The notes: a model not told the origin generated them from the sequence alone. A stretch of 10,825 nt of DNA from JALRAP01 sp046302815 (GCA_046302815.1 JBKCHO010000012.1:1-10825); one strand, 5' to 3'. Shown: positions 1-5,703, counted from the stretch's first letter. Numbers and translations are program-made.

Positions 1-29
1 ATGAAAAATGTATACCTCGTTAACTAAAC

Positions 30-152
30 ATGATTTTTTACAAAAATCATGTTGAATTGAGTGAGTTACCTGATTTAATTGAAATAAAGCCATTTGATGG
101 CACATTATACGCTGATATTTTAAAAATGCAGGTAATACCAAACATCAAATAA
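30..152 (+). CDS. Possible 40-residue ORF or gene remnant, unknown
   Basis: A short open frame runs from ATG at 30 to TAA at 150-152, starting MIFYKNHVELSELPD and ending VIPNIK. An in-frame stop lies just upstream at 21-23. There is no Shine-Dalgarno sequence and no recognisable motif. It has the same AT-rich composition as the two genes that follow. It may be a fragment of a gene disrupted to the left of the window, or it may be chance. Confidence 0.15.
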   Translation: MIFYKNHVELSELPDLIEIKPFDGTLYADILKMQVIPNIK

Positions 153-286
153 TGTGGGTCTGAATTGAAAAAGTGATGTTATTTAAACTATATAATAAAA
201 TATTAACAAAAATATTCCGTTTGATCAGAAAGCAAAAGCATAAGGACTCAATTATATGACAATCAAAGGCTGGCAAAAAGTGGGAG

Positions 287-838
287 ATGGTTGAATTTGC
301 GGTAACACATATGCTTACGCAAGCAATGATTAATCCTGGAAGATCGCGACCCCATAGGGATATTAAATATTGGTTGGATTTTGATAAATTAAGTGGCCAA
401 GAAGTTTTAAATCGAATATCTCAAAACAGTAAAAGCCAGAACAGATCTGTAAATGACAATTTGAAGCTTGATTACATAAAATCGTTCAAAAATGGCAAAA
501 TGACAGATTTATTAAAGCACAACCAAATTCAAGTAAATCCGAATAGACAATACAATGGAATGATAATGAGTTATCCAAATTGTTATCCTTTATCACCAGA
601 TAGCTTATTTTATAATTTTGGTGAAGATGAGTGTGTAAAACCATTTAAAGCCCCTTTAAGTACAGATAAATTTCTTGAATTGAGCGCACCGATCTTTAAA
701 GAACCAAAACAAGCCAAGGTTAGCAGAATTAAAAAGGCGGTGCAATACATCGGTGGACGAGGAAAAACATTAAATGCGCTACCTATAAGGTTATTTATAG
801 AATTATTGCCAATGGATCCAGTTTATGTTCATGTATAG
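287..838 (+). CDS. Hypothetical protein, possibly 5'-frameshifted
   Basis: This is a 183-residue open frame that I do not recognise. It is basic and polar, with no signal peptide, no membrane segment and no clear catalytic motif. Visible features are a basic segment (NPGRSRPHRD, about residues 17-26), a proline/tyrosine-rich middle (about 85-115) and the C-terminus LPMDPVYVHV. The start is doubtful. The ATG at 287 has only a poor upstream signal, whereas an ATG at 256 in another frame has AAGGA about 9 bases before it and reads MTIKGWQKVGDG before a stop at 292-294. Removing one A from the A5 run at 275-279 would fuse the two as MTIKGWQKWEMVEFA. The gene ends 23 bp before the next same-strand gene, so the two may be co-transcribed. 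Its AT-rich composition differs from genes after 6000, which suggests transfer. It may be a real accessory gene, a degraded gene, or part of a mobile element. Confidence 0.45.
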   Translation: MVEFAVTHMLTQAMINPGRSRPHRDIKYWLDFDKLSGQEVLNRISQNSKSQNRSVNDNLKLDYIKSFKNGKMTDLLKHNQIQVNPNRQYNGMIMSYPNCYPLSPDSLFYNFGEDECVKPFKAPLSTDKFLELSAPIFKEPKQAKVSRIKKAVQYIGGRGKTLNALPIRLFIELLPMDPVYVHV

Positions 839-861
839 AAGTTTGAATGCAAATATTTTAG

Positions 862-1374
862 ATGAAGCCCAAAAACAACAAAGTATTTTGTTTGGACTGT
901 GAAAGGCCTAAGATGCTTTTCGAAACCCAGAAAAAGGCTGAGAACTTCATAAAATTCAATTCTACAGAGATTGAGTCGGAAAACGGGTATGGACCGAAAC
1001 GTGCATACCTATGCTCGTTTTGCGGGGGTTGGCATATTACAAGCATGGACAGATTTGCAGGTAAATCAGAAAAAGAAAACATGCTTGAAAGTTATTTAAG
1101 TGATAAGAAGTTAGACGGACATATTAAATATTTAAATGGTCTGGACCAAGCACTCATAATCGCAGAGGTAAACCTGGAAATAGAAAATGTTCTATTGGAA
1201 AAAGATGTGCAAGAAGTTAAAATTGAAATTAAGAACCAAATAGAATATTTAAAAACAGAAATAGAAACCAAAAAACTGCAAAAAGATATAGAAAGCAGGA
1301 ATAAATGTAAAGAACTCAAGTGGAGGTTAGAGGCATTGTATAAAATCCGGAAGCAAAAGGGACTTTTAGAATGA
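862..1374 (+). CDS. Putative zinc-ribbon and coiled-coil protein
   Basis: The 170-residue product has two visible parts. Residues 10-58 carry paired cysteines, C10-x2-C13 and C51-x2-C54, followed by G-G-W-H58, spaced like a small treble-clef or zinc-ribbon fold. The pattern of CxxC, then about 35 residues with an aromatic/basic centre, then YLCSFCGGWHIT resembles small zinc proteins I have seen in phage and accessory DNA; that is recollection, not a search result. Residues of about 98-165 are rich in E, K, I and L in a heptad-like pattern and probably form a coiled coil, suggesting oligomerisation or partner binding. There is no enzyme motif. An in-frame TAG lies immediately before the ATG, which fixes the start. 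No Shine-Dalgarno is seen. It follows the unknown upstream gene by 23 bp and shares its AT-rich composition. Nucleic-acid or protein binding is inference. Confidence 0.7.
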   Translation: MKPKNNKVFCLDCERPKMLFETQKKAENFIKFNSTEIESENGYGPKRAYLCSFCGGWHITSMDRFAGKSEKENMLESYLSDKKLDGHIKYLNGLDQALIIAEVNLEIENVLLEKDVQEVKIEIKNQIEYLKTEIETKKLQKDIESRNKCKELKWRLEALYKIRKQKGLLE

Positions 1375-1660
1375 AATTATTTATTAAGGTAATATTAATA
1401 TTTTTATAGAAATAATAATCTTGCATCAAGAATTTAATAACCGGTTAAAAAGATCAATACACCTTCTACAGATGATGGTTCGGTCTTTTTAGACACTAGA
1501 CGCGGGGACGCTTACGATTTAAATTGCGTTTGATTTTATCTGTCAGCATTAGCTCATCCTAGCAATAAAAACGAAGATGTAAGCACGTGGATACATGACA
1601 AAAGGGGGATCGTAATAAACAACAGCGGGTTCATTTTCCGATAAATATCAAATTCGAGTC
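1375..1660. other. Intergenic stretch with no gene seen
   Basis: The first 60 bases are nearly pure A/T, with an AATATTAATATT self-complementary stretch at about 1391-1402 but no convincing terminator. The rest is of average composition and stops in all frames after short runs. I see no RNA gene or coding signal. Confidence 0.6.
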
Positions 1661-1666
1661 CATCAG

Positions 1667-1833
1667 CTAAATCCGTGTTATCCGTGTTCTAAAAAAATGA
1701 ACGCTGATTGAGTGGATTAAACCCTTCGTCCGATAGCTATCGGATAAGCTCAGGGCGACGCGGATTTACTCGGATTCATTTCACGCAAAGAGCGCAAAGG
1801 ATATCGCAAAGAGCACTAAGAATTATATCACCA
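1667..1833. repeat. Composite dispersed intergenic repeat, copy 1
   Basis: The segment is a mosaic of short modules seen again in this window. ATCCGTGTT occurs twice at 1671-1688 and again near 4537. TTATCCGTGTTCTAAAAAA at 1679 recurs at 4534. GAACGCTGATTGAGTGG at 1699-1715 recurs as GAACGCTGATTGGGCGG at 4554-4570 and 5763-5779. CCCTTCG...AAGCTCAGGG at 1722-1755 recurs at 5794-5812. The CGACGCGGATTT module near 1756 recurs at 5828. CGCAAAG units at 1780-1815 recur near 2695-2730 and 4450-4480. From memory, such modules are common between genes in Bacteroidota genomes. There is no coding function. Confidence 0.75.
1729..1744. repeat. Perfect 16-bp palindrome inside the dispersed repeat
   Basis: TCCGATAGCTATCGGA equals its own reverse complement. 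It sits between CCCTTCG (1722-1728) and, after one T, AAGCTCAGGG (1746-1755). In the copy at 5794-5812 only two bases, AC, separate the same two flanks, so the palindrome looks like an insertion into an older repeat. Confidence 0.8.
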
Positions 1834-1837
1834 CCTA

Positions 1838-1894
1838 CTACCTACCATCCACTACCCACTACCTACTACCTACTACCTACTACCCACCACTTAC
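1838..1894. repeat. Degenerate 7-bp tandem repeat (ACCTACT)n after higA
   Basis: The tract reads as imperfect heptamers of the type ACCTACT, with CCACCTA-like, CCATCCA and CCCACTA variants. Read on the minus strand it starts GTAAGTGGTGGGTAGTAG, and the TAA in it is the higA stop codon. It resembles the CCACCTA array at the right end of the window. It may act as a spacer or as a terminator-like element; the function is unknown. Confidence 0.85.
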
Positions 1895-2196
1895 AACCTA
1901 ATCGCCAGCTGTAGGGTTCCGCCTAATCCTTGCTCAACGATCTTTTGTAGAGTGGAGATACGGACTTCCTTGATGTTGTTTTCTATTTTGGAGATGTAGG
2001 ATTTGGTTGTGCCGGTTTTGTCGGCCAATTGTTCTTGAGTCAAACCACGGTCGAGGCGAGCTTGTTGCAATAGTGCGCCTACTTTGAAATGCTCGTATCC
2101 ACTTTCGAGAATCTCGCGTTTATGAGCGCCACGCTTACCATAAGTACGATCCACAAAAGCATCAAGGGATTCGGTTGATTTTCTTTTCGATTTCAT
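1891..2196 (-). CDS. higA: HigA-type antitoxin, XRE helix-turn-helix
   Basis: The product is a DNA-binding antitoxin that should neutralise the toxin encoded just upstream and repress the shared promoter. From ATG 2196 it has 101 residues. An N-terminal segment with DAFVDRTYGKRG (about 12-23) is followed by an XRE/Cro-type helix-turn-helix (about 39-93), with GLTQEQLADKTG and then SYISKIENN as recognition region. It ends in the TLQLAIRL strand typical of this antitoxin group. A longer frame from ATG 2268 adds 24 Lys-rich residues but would overlap the toxin by 107 bp. The 2196 start overlaps by 35 bp and gives the usual antitoxin length, so I prefer it. The toxin-first order is that of higBA. 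Its stop codon lies in the heptamer repeat. The gene symbol reflects family type, not proven orthology. Confidence 0.85.
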   Translation of the reverse strand: MKSKRKSTESLDAFVDRTYGKRGAHKREILESGYEHFKVGALLQQARLDRGLTQEQLADKTGTTKSYISKIENNIKEVRISTLQKIVEQGLGGTLQLAIRL

Positions 2197-2527
2197 AACG
2201 GCGTTTGATTTCAATGGCTTTTTCGATTTCACGGCGAGGCGTTTTTTGTGTTTTCTTGATGAATCCATGAGTTACGATGATGATTTGTCTTTGGTCGAAA
2301 AAGCAACATAATCGTATAGCGATTCCGGATGTCTGTACTCGGATTTCGTATAATCCATGAGTAGACTCCAGGTGCTTGAGATATGTTTCGGGTATTCTCG
2401 GTAACTCCTCAACTAGCCGCAGGGTCCAAATGACCTTGGACTTTGCCTTAAACGACAGTCTTTCGAAGAAATCCTGAAAATACGACCCATAAAACCTGAC
2501 CTCTCGGATTTTTGCATTTTCTCCCAT
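2162..2527 (-). CDS. higB: HigB/RelE-type toxin, Gp49-like family
   Basis: The 121-residue product matches phage Gp49-like HigB toxins of the RelE superfamily, which cleave mRNA, usually on the ribosome. Visible landmarks are the N-terminal strand VRFYGSYFQDFFERL (about 10-24), the helical middle, GLYEIRV (58-64), the strand IAIRLCCFF (69-77) with R72, and the family hallmark HGFIKKTQKTP (88-98) followed by a charged C-terminal helix. R63, R72 and the K91-K92 pair are likely active-site or RNA-contact residues by family analogy. I chose ATG 2527; a TTG at 2539 would add four residues but lies inside the predicted -7 element. The antitoxin gene overlaps its 3' end. The upstream dyad suggests autorepression by the toxin-antitoxin complex. 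Confidence 0.87.
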   Translation of the reverse strand: MGENAKIREVRFYGSYFQDFFERLSFKAKSKVIWTLRLVEELPRIPETYLKHLESTHGLYEIRVQTSGIAIRLCCFFDQRQIIIVTHGFIKKTQKTPRREIEKAIEIKRRYEIEKKINRIP

Positions 2528-2528
2528 A

Positions 2529-2561
2529 CAAATATACAAAATGTTGCCCCATAGTGCAACA
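2529..2561 (-). promoter_or_regulatory. Predicted higBA promoter with overlapping operator dyad
   Basis: On the minus strand TTG at 2559-2557 is followed by 20 nt and TATATTTG at 2536-2529, matching the Bacteroidota -33/-7 pattern with TA-N2-TTTG. An inverted repeat, TGTTGC, 8 bp, GCAACA (2542-2561), covers the -33 region and part of the spacer, a natural site for antitoxin repression. The -7 box ends one base before the toxin ATG, so the start site would fall at or very near the start codon. Confidence 0.5.
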
Positions 2562-2573
2562 AATAAAAACCTT

Positions 2574-2612
2574 AAAAAAAGGCCTTCGCCGCAATACTTG
2601 TGCCGAAAGGCC
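2574..2612 (-). terminator. Predicted Rho-independent terminator, leftward
   Basis: On the minus strand GGCCTTTCG (2612-2604) and CGAAGGCC (2588-2581) form a GC-rich stem with one bulged T. It is followed directly by seven T (plus-strand A at 2574-2580). It would stop leftward transcription just before the higBA promoter. No minus-strand gene lies close upstream, so what it terminates is unclear; it may insulate higBA. Confidence 0.55.
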
Positions 2613-2745
2613 CAACATAGATTAAATTAAACGATTAACTTTTGGGAACACGGATTGGGCGGATAGCAGCGGATGTTCACGGATTTATTTCTCGCAAAGC
2701 ACGCAAAGAAATGCGTCAAGAACGCGAAGCCCTATTAAACCATTC
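2587..2745. repeat. Composite dispersed repeat, copy 2 (left 76-bp direct repeat)
   Basis: Positions 2587-2662 align without gaps to 5704-5779; my hand count is 60 of 76 identical. The block starts CGCCGCAAT and ends GATTGGGCGG. It is followed by degenerate GCGGAT/CACGGATTT units, and by a CGCAAAG...CGCGAAG module at 2702-2729 that recurs at 4451-4478 with one mismatch in 28. No gene is present. Confidence 0.8.
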
Positions 2746-2780
2746 GACAATTACTGCCTGATATTACTATTCTGTCGGCG

Positions 2781-2914
2781 GGTGGCTTGTCCACGAACGG
2801 TGCGAACCGTAAGATTGGTCAGCCTGGGGGTGTAGCCTTGTGCGACAAGACCAATCAAACGGTTGGCGTTCGTGGTGCCTTTTTTGGTTACTTTTTGGGC
2901 AAGAAAAAAGTAAC
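2781..2914. repeat. Structured palindromic element with two hairpins
   Basis: A long imperfect inverted repeat pairs CCACGAACG (2791-2799) with CGTTCGTGG (2867-2875), ACCGT (2806-2810) with ACGGT (2859-2863), and GATTGGTC (2813-2820) with GACCAATC (2849-2856). CTTGT-GCG-ACAAG (2837-2849) offers an alternative inner hairpin. Twelve bases further on, GTTACTTTTT (2887-2896) and AAAAAGTAAC (2905-2914) form a perfect 10-bp stem with an 8-nt loop. The open frame through this block (2787-2981) is best explained as read-through of the repeat. It may be a dispersed palindromic or MITE-like element, or a structured RNA. Confidence 0.65.
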
Positions 2915-2981
2915 AAGAAACGCCGTAGGCAAGTTGCGTAATTATAAAACGATTATGATTTTATGGATTAATCAAAAATAA

Positions 2982-3275
2982 ACTTACACCAAAATTGAAA
3001 CATCGATTTCACGAACTTCAGAATATTTGCAAGCCTTTTTCACGGAGGGTATACAATGGGTGCAAAAGGCTTTTTTTTAACGAACTCATTTGCTTTTTTA
3101 GTTTTTATCTTTGCCAGCTTCGAGAAATAATTGGTTAGTTTTACACAAGCTCTTTTATACTTTTTATTATAATTAGTCAACGAGCGGTAATTTTTAGAAA
3201 CCGTTAGAATTTTTCTCAAACCTGTTCAGCAGATAGCATCGCTAACACCTTTTCATTTTTCAAAATCTTCATTTT
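2982..3275. other. Non-coding region upstream of the nuclease gene
   Basis: Apart from the terminator at 3031-3078, no gene is seen. A TATCTTTG at 3106-3113 fits the -7 pattern TA-N2-TTTG, but no TTG lies 20 nt before it. If used, it would leave a leader of about 155 nt before the ATG at 3276. The region is T-rich on the plus strand. Confidence 0.45.
3031..3078 (+). terminator. Predicted Rho-independent terminator, rightward
   Basis: AAGCCTTTT (3031-3039) pairs with AAAAGGCTT (3064-3072) around a 24-nt loop, and a run of eight T occupies 3071-3078. The shape fits termination of rightward transcription. No plus-strand protein gene lies between 1374 and this site, so it may end a non-coding transcript from the structured element or insulate the nuclease gene. 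Confidence 0.6.
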
Positions 3276-4421
3276 ATGAATTTCAATTTTTTGGTTTCGA
3301 CGATTGAACAAACGCATCGTCAATTTCAGCAACAAGCTGCCAAGGCCATCAACATCCAGTTGACAATGAGAAATTGGTTGATTGGTTTTTACATCGTAGA
3401 ATTCGAGCAGGCGGGGGAAGATAGGGCTAATTATGGAACCGGAGTAATTGACGCGTTGGCTGAAAAAATGATAAAAATTAAGGGAGTTGATCGGCGATCA
3501 TTGTTTCGGTTCAAGGAATTTTATTTGATGTATCCACAAATCAAATGCGCGATCGTTCAACAGGAATTGATTTCAGCGGAATTGGCCTCTAGCGTATTCC
3601 CCCAGAGTTGGTATATGAATGCGGATACGAATCGATTAGGAAAAGTGGGGTCAGCGACCCCACAATTACAAAACAATGAAAATCAAATAGATGCTTGGAT
3701 TTTAATAACCAAGTTGTCGTATTCGCATATTGAGCAATTATTAGCCATAGAGGATGCATCCAAGCGCAGATTTTATGAAAAGGAATGCATCCAAGGCACC
3801 TGGAGTATTCGTGAGCTTAGACGGCAAATCAACAGCTTGTATTACGAACGCAGCCGAATGAGTCAAAAGCCCGATAAACTTCGCGAATCCATCACGATAA
3901 ATTCAAAAACCAGATCTGATAACGATTTTATAAAGTCGGTGTATGCTTTCGAATTCCTGGATTTGAATCTGAAAGATGTGGTGGAGGAAAGTGATTTTGA
4001 CAAGGCCTTGGTTGATCACTTGCAGGAATTCATGCTGGAACTGGGCCACGGCTTTTGTTTAGAGGCAAGGCAAAAGAAAATCCTGATAGGTGATACATAC
4101 TATTTTATCGACCTGGTGTTTTATCATCGAATCCTGAAATGCCATGTACTAGTGGAACTGAAAGTGGATGCTTTTGATCATGCACATATATCACAACTGA
4201 ACACCTATGTCAATTATTACAGGCAGGAAGTCAAATCACACAATGACAAACCACCAGTTGGAATATTGCTGGTGACAAATAAAAACCAATCTTTGGTTGA
4301 ATACGCCACAGCTGGTATGGATAACCGGATGTTTGTATCGAAGTATCTGCTCAAGCTGCCTTCAAAAGAGCTCTTACAAGACTTTATCAGCAGCGAAATC
4401 AAGGATTGGAAGCTTAAATGA
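3276..4421 (+). CDS. DUF1016/YhcG-type PDDEXK nuclease family protein
   Basis: The 381-residue product has the two-part layout of the DUF1016/YhcG family. The N-terminal helical domain (about 1-90) has MRNWLIGFYIVEFEQAG and the YGTGVIDALAEKM and RSLFRFKEFYLMYPQ signatures. A variable linker spans about 90-135. LSYSHIEQLL follows (about 146-155), and a C-terminal nuclease domain spans about 215-370. The PDDEXK core is visible as D279 in FIDLVFYH, then E294-L-K296 in VLVELKVDAF, with Q307 in SQLNTYVNYY. Family members are often found near restriction-modification and defence genes; the exact role is not settled, and DNA cleavage here is inferred. V124-P129 of the linker are encoded by a perfect palindrome (3645-3663), probably an in-frame repeat insertion. 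There is no Shine-Dalgarno. The gene converges with the RhuM-Doc gene across a repeat and has no methylase neighbour here. Confidence 0.9.
   Translation: MNFNFLVSTIEQTHRQFQQQAAKAINIQLTMRNWLIGFYIVEFEQAGEDRANYGTGVIDALAEKMIKIKGVDRRSLFRFKEFYLMYPQIKCAIVQQELISAELASSVFPQSWYMNADTNRLGKVGSATPQLQNNENQIDAWILITKLSYSHIEQLLAIEDASKRRFYEKECIQGTWSIRELRRQINSLYYERSRMSQKPDKLRESITINSKTRSDNDFIKSVYAFEFLDLNLKDVVEESDFDKALVDHLQEFMLELGHGFCLEARQKKILIGDTYYFIDLVFYHRILKCHVLVELKVDAFDHAHISQLNTYVNYYRQEVKSHNDKPPVGILLVTNKNQSLVEYATAGMDNRMFVSKYLLKLPSKELLQDFISSEIKDWKLK
3645..3663. repeat. Perfect palindrome inside the nuclease coding sequence
   Basis: GTGGGGTC (3645-3652) and GACCCCAC (3656-3663) form a perfect 8-bp stem around AGC. 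In frame it encodes V-G-S-A-T-P in the variable linker. Its position in a linker and its unrelatedness to the family core suggest a small palindromic repeat accommodated within the protein. Confidence 0.7.
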
Positions 4422-4439
4422 GGATTATATTTCAAATAA

Positions 4440-4610
4440 GATATATTGCACGCAAAGAAATGCGCCAAGAACGCGAAGAGGTTATCCTAAAAAACATCTC
4501 AAATAAAATCCGTGCCAATCCGCTTGATCAGTTTTATCCGTGTTCTAAAAAACGAACGCTGATTGGGCGGCTTAGACAGATTTCATTCGCATCAAAAACA
4601 AGCCCATCTA
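4440..4610. repeat. Composite dispersed repeat, copy 3, between convergent genes
   Basis: Positions 4451-4478 match 2702-2729 at 27 of 28 bases. TTATCCGTGTTCTAAAAAA (from 4534) matches 1679 onward. GAACGCTGATTGGGCGG (4554-4570) is identical to 5763-5779. The region separates the 3' ends of the nuclease and RhuM-Doc genes. No clear Rho-independent terminator was seen for either gene. Confidence 0.75.
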
Positions 4611-4645
4611 CCCGGTGACTTAATTCCGCTTTATCTAGGGACGCT

Positions 4646-5629
4646 TTAACCTAAATTCCTATTCAACACACTTACGAGTAAACGCTTTACGGTCTCCATC
4701 TCGTCCGGTTTGCTTTCGGCAACAAATAAGGTCAAACTTGCCAAGGCTTCATTGCTGATCACGGTTTTGCCACCCGAGGTGTATAGTAGTCCGTTTCGCG
4801 ACAAGAAAAGCAGGAAGCATGCGGCTGCGATGCGTTTGTTTCCGTCAACAAAGGCATGGTTTTTCACTATCAAGTACAATAGCATGGCTGCCTTTTCTTC
4901 CAAAGAAGGATAAAAATCCTCTTCACGGTGGCCCTGCATAATTTGACAAACTGCACTATCGAATCCACCGTCTTTCAACATTCCGAATAAATTCGAATCA
5001 ATATCAGAGCGCATTTTATTGATTAGATGCTCATATTCCTTTGAGGATGGGAATTCGGTTTTGGTGAAATGTGTTCCGCGATCATCTAAGGCCTCATGAT
5101 CATAATCATCAAGCAATCGCAACCCTTCGCGGAAGTGATTTAGCCAGTCGTACGACTCTGTATTACTGATTTTTTCTTCTATTACTCTACTTAGGATTCT
5201 GATGCCATCGTGCAACACTTTCAGCTCCTTGTTCTGCTGTTCGAGCCGCTTTTCATTGATGGCCACGCCCTCTATCAGATAGGCTTTCAGTCGCTGCGTA
5301 GCCCATTGACGGAATTGTGTTCCCCTTTTGGAATTTACGCGGTAGCCTATGGATATAATGAGGTCGAGATTATAGTGCTCTACATTCCTTTTAATCAGCC
5401 TATTACCCTCCGGTTGAACTGTCGCAATTTTTGCGACAGTTGAATCAATATCTAACTCACCTTCTTTGAAAACATTAACAATATGCTTGCTTATGGTTTT
5501 GATATCCCTATCAAAAAGCAATGATAATTGCTGACGATTTAGCCAGACGGTATCATTCTCAAGCTTAACATGAAGCTCGATATTATTATCATTTGATTTA
5601 TAAATTTCAATTTGGTTATTAGCTATCAT
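4646..5629 (-). CDS. RhuM-Doc fusion (virulence RhuM family with Fic/Doc domain)
   Basis: The 327-residue product joins two domains. Residues of about 15-130 match the RhuM (virulence protein) family: VKLENDTVWLNRQQLSLLFDRD, VQPEGNRLIKRNVEHYNLD, LIISIGYRVNS and FRQWATQRLKAYLIEGVAI. Residues of about 195-325 are a Fic/Doc domain with the core H258-A-F260-V-D262-G-N264-K-R266. That spelling, with N-K-R rather than GNGR, is closer to Doc, whose founding member phosphorylates EF-Tu, than to AMP-transferring Fic enzymes. A Lys/Glu-rich helix (about 125-155) links them. The role of the RhuM part is unclear; it may bind DNA or restrain the Doc domain. No separate Phd-like antitoxin gene is visible. 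The start has no Shine-Dalgarno. The gene converges with the nuclease gene. The domain call is firm; the activity is inferred. Confidence 0.9.
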   Translation of the reverse strand: MIANNQIEIYKSNDNNIELHVKLENDTVWLNRQQLSLLFDRDIKTISKHIVNVFKEGELDIDSTVAKIATVQPEGNRLIKRNVEHYNLDLIISIGYRVNSKRGTQFRQWATQRLKAYLIEGVAINEKRLEQQNKELKVLHDGIRILSRVIEEKISNTESYDWLNHFREGLRLLDDYDHEALDDRGTHFTKTEFPSSKEYEHLINKMRSDIDSNLFGMLKDGGFDSAVCQIMQGHREEDFYPSLEEKAAMLLYLIVKNHAFVDGNKRIAAACFLLFLSRNGLLYTSGGKTVISNEALASLTLFVAESKPDEMETVKRLLVSVLNRNLG

Positions 5630-5703
5630 AATTGTCTTAAGAATGATTTTACTGGGATTTGCGAAAAGAATTTTCCAAAAAAGCTTCGATGAAAAGTTAA
5701 ACC

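Noticed and set aside
165..196. Possible sigma-70 promoter (TTGAAA with TATAAT at 191-196)
   Set aside because: The spacer is 20 nt, the region is almost pure A/T, and it does not fit the -33/-7 pattern seen at other genes in the window.
1708..1914. 68-codon open frame on the plus strand
   Set aside because: It is translated entirely from dispersed repeat modules and the heptamer tract (PTTYHPLPTTYYLLPTT) and overlaps the 3' end of higA on the other strand.
2197..2268. Longer antitoxin starting at ATG 2268
   Set aside because: It would overlap the toxin by 107 bp and add a Lys-rich extension not typical of the family. ATG 2196 gives the usual length.
2528..2539. Toxin start at TTG 2539
   Set aside because: The codon lies within the predicted -7 element, and ATG 2527 is available four codons later.
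2787..2981. 64-codon open frame on the plus strand
   Set aside because: It lies across the long inverted repeat and the GTTAC hairpin, with no family resemblance; it is better explained as read-through of a structured repeat.
4297..4618. Two overlapping small plus-strand frames after the nuclease gene
   Set aside because: They are out of frame with the nuclease gene or made of dispersed repeat sequence, with no recognisable product.
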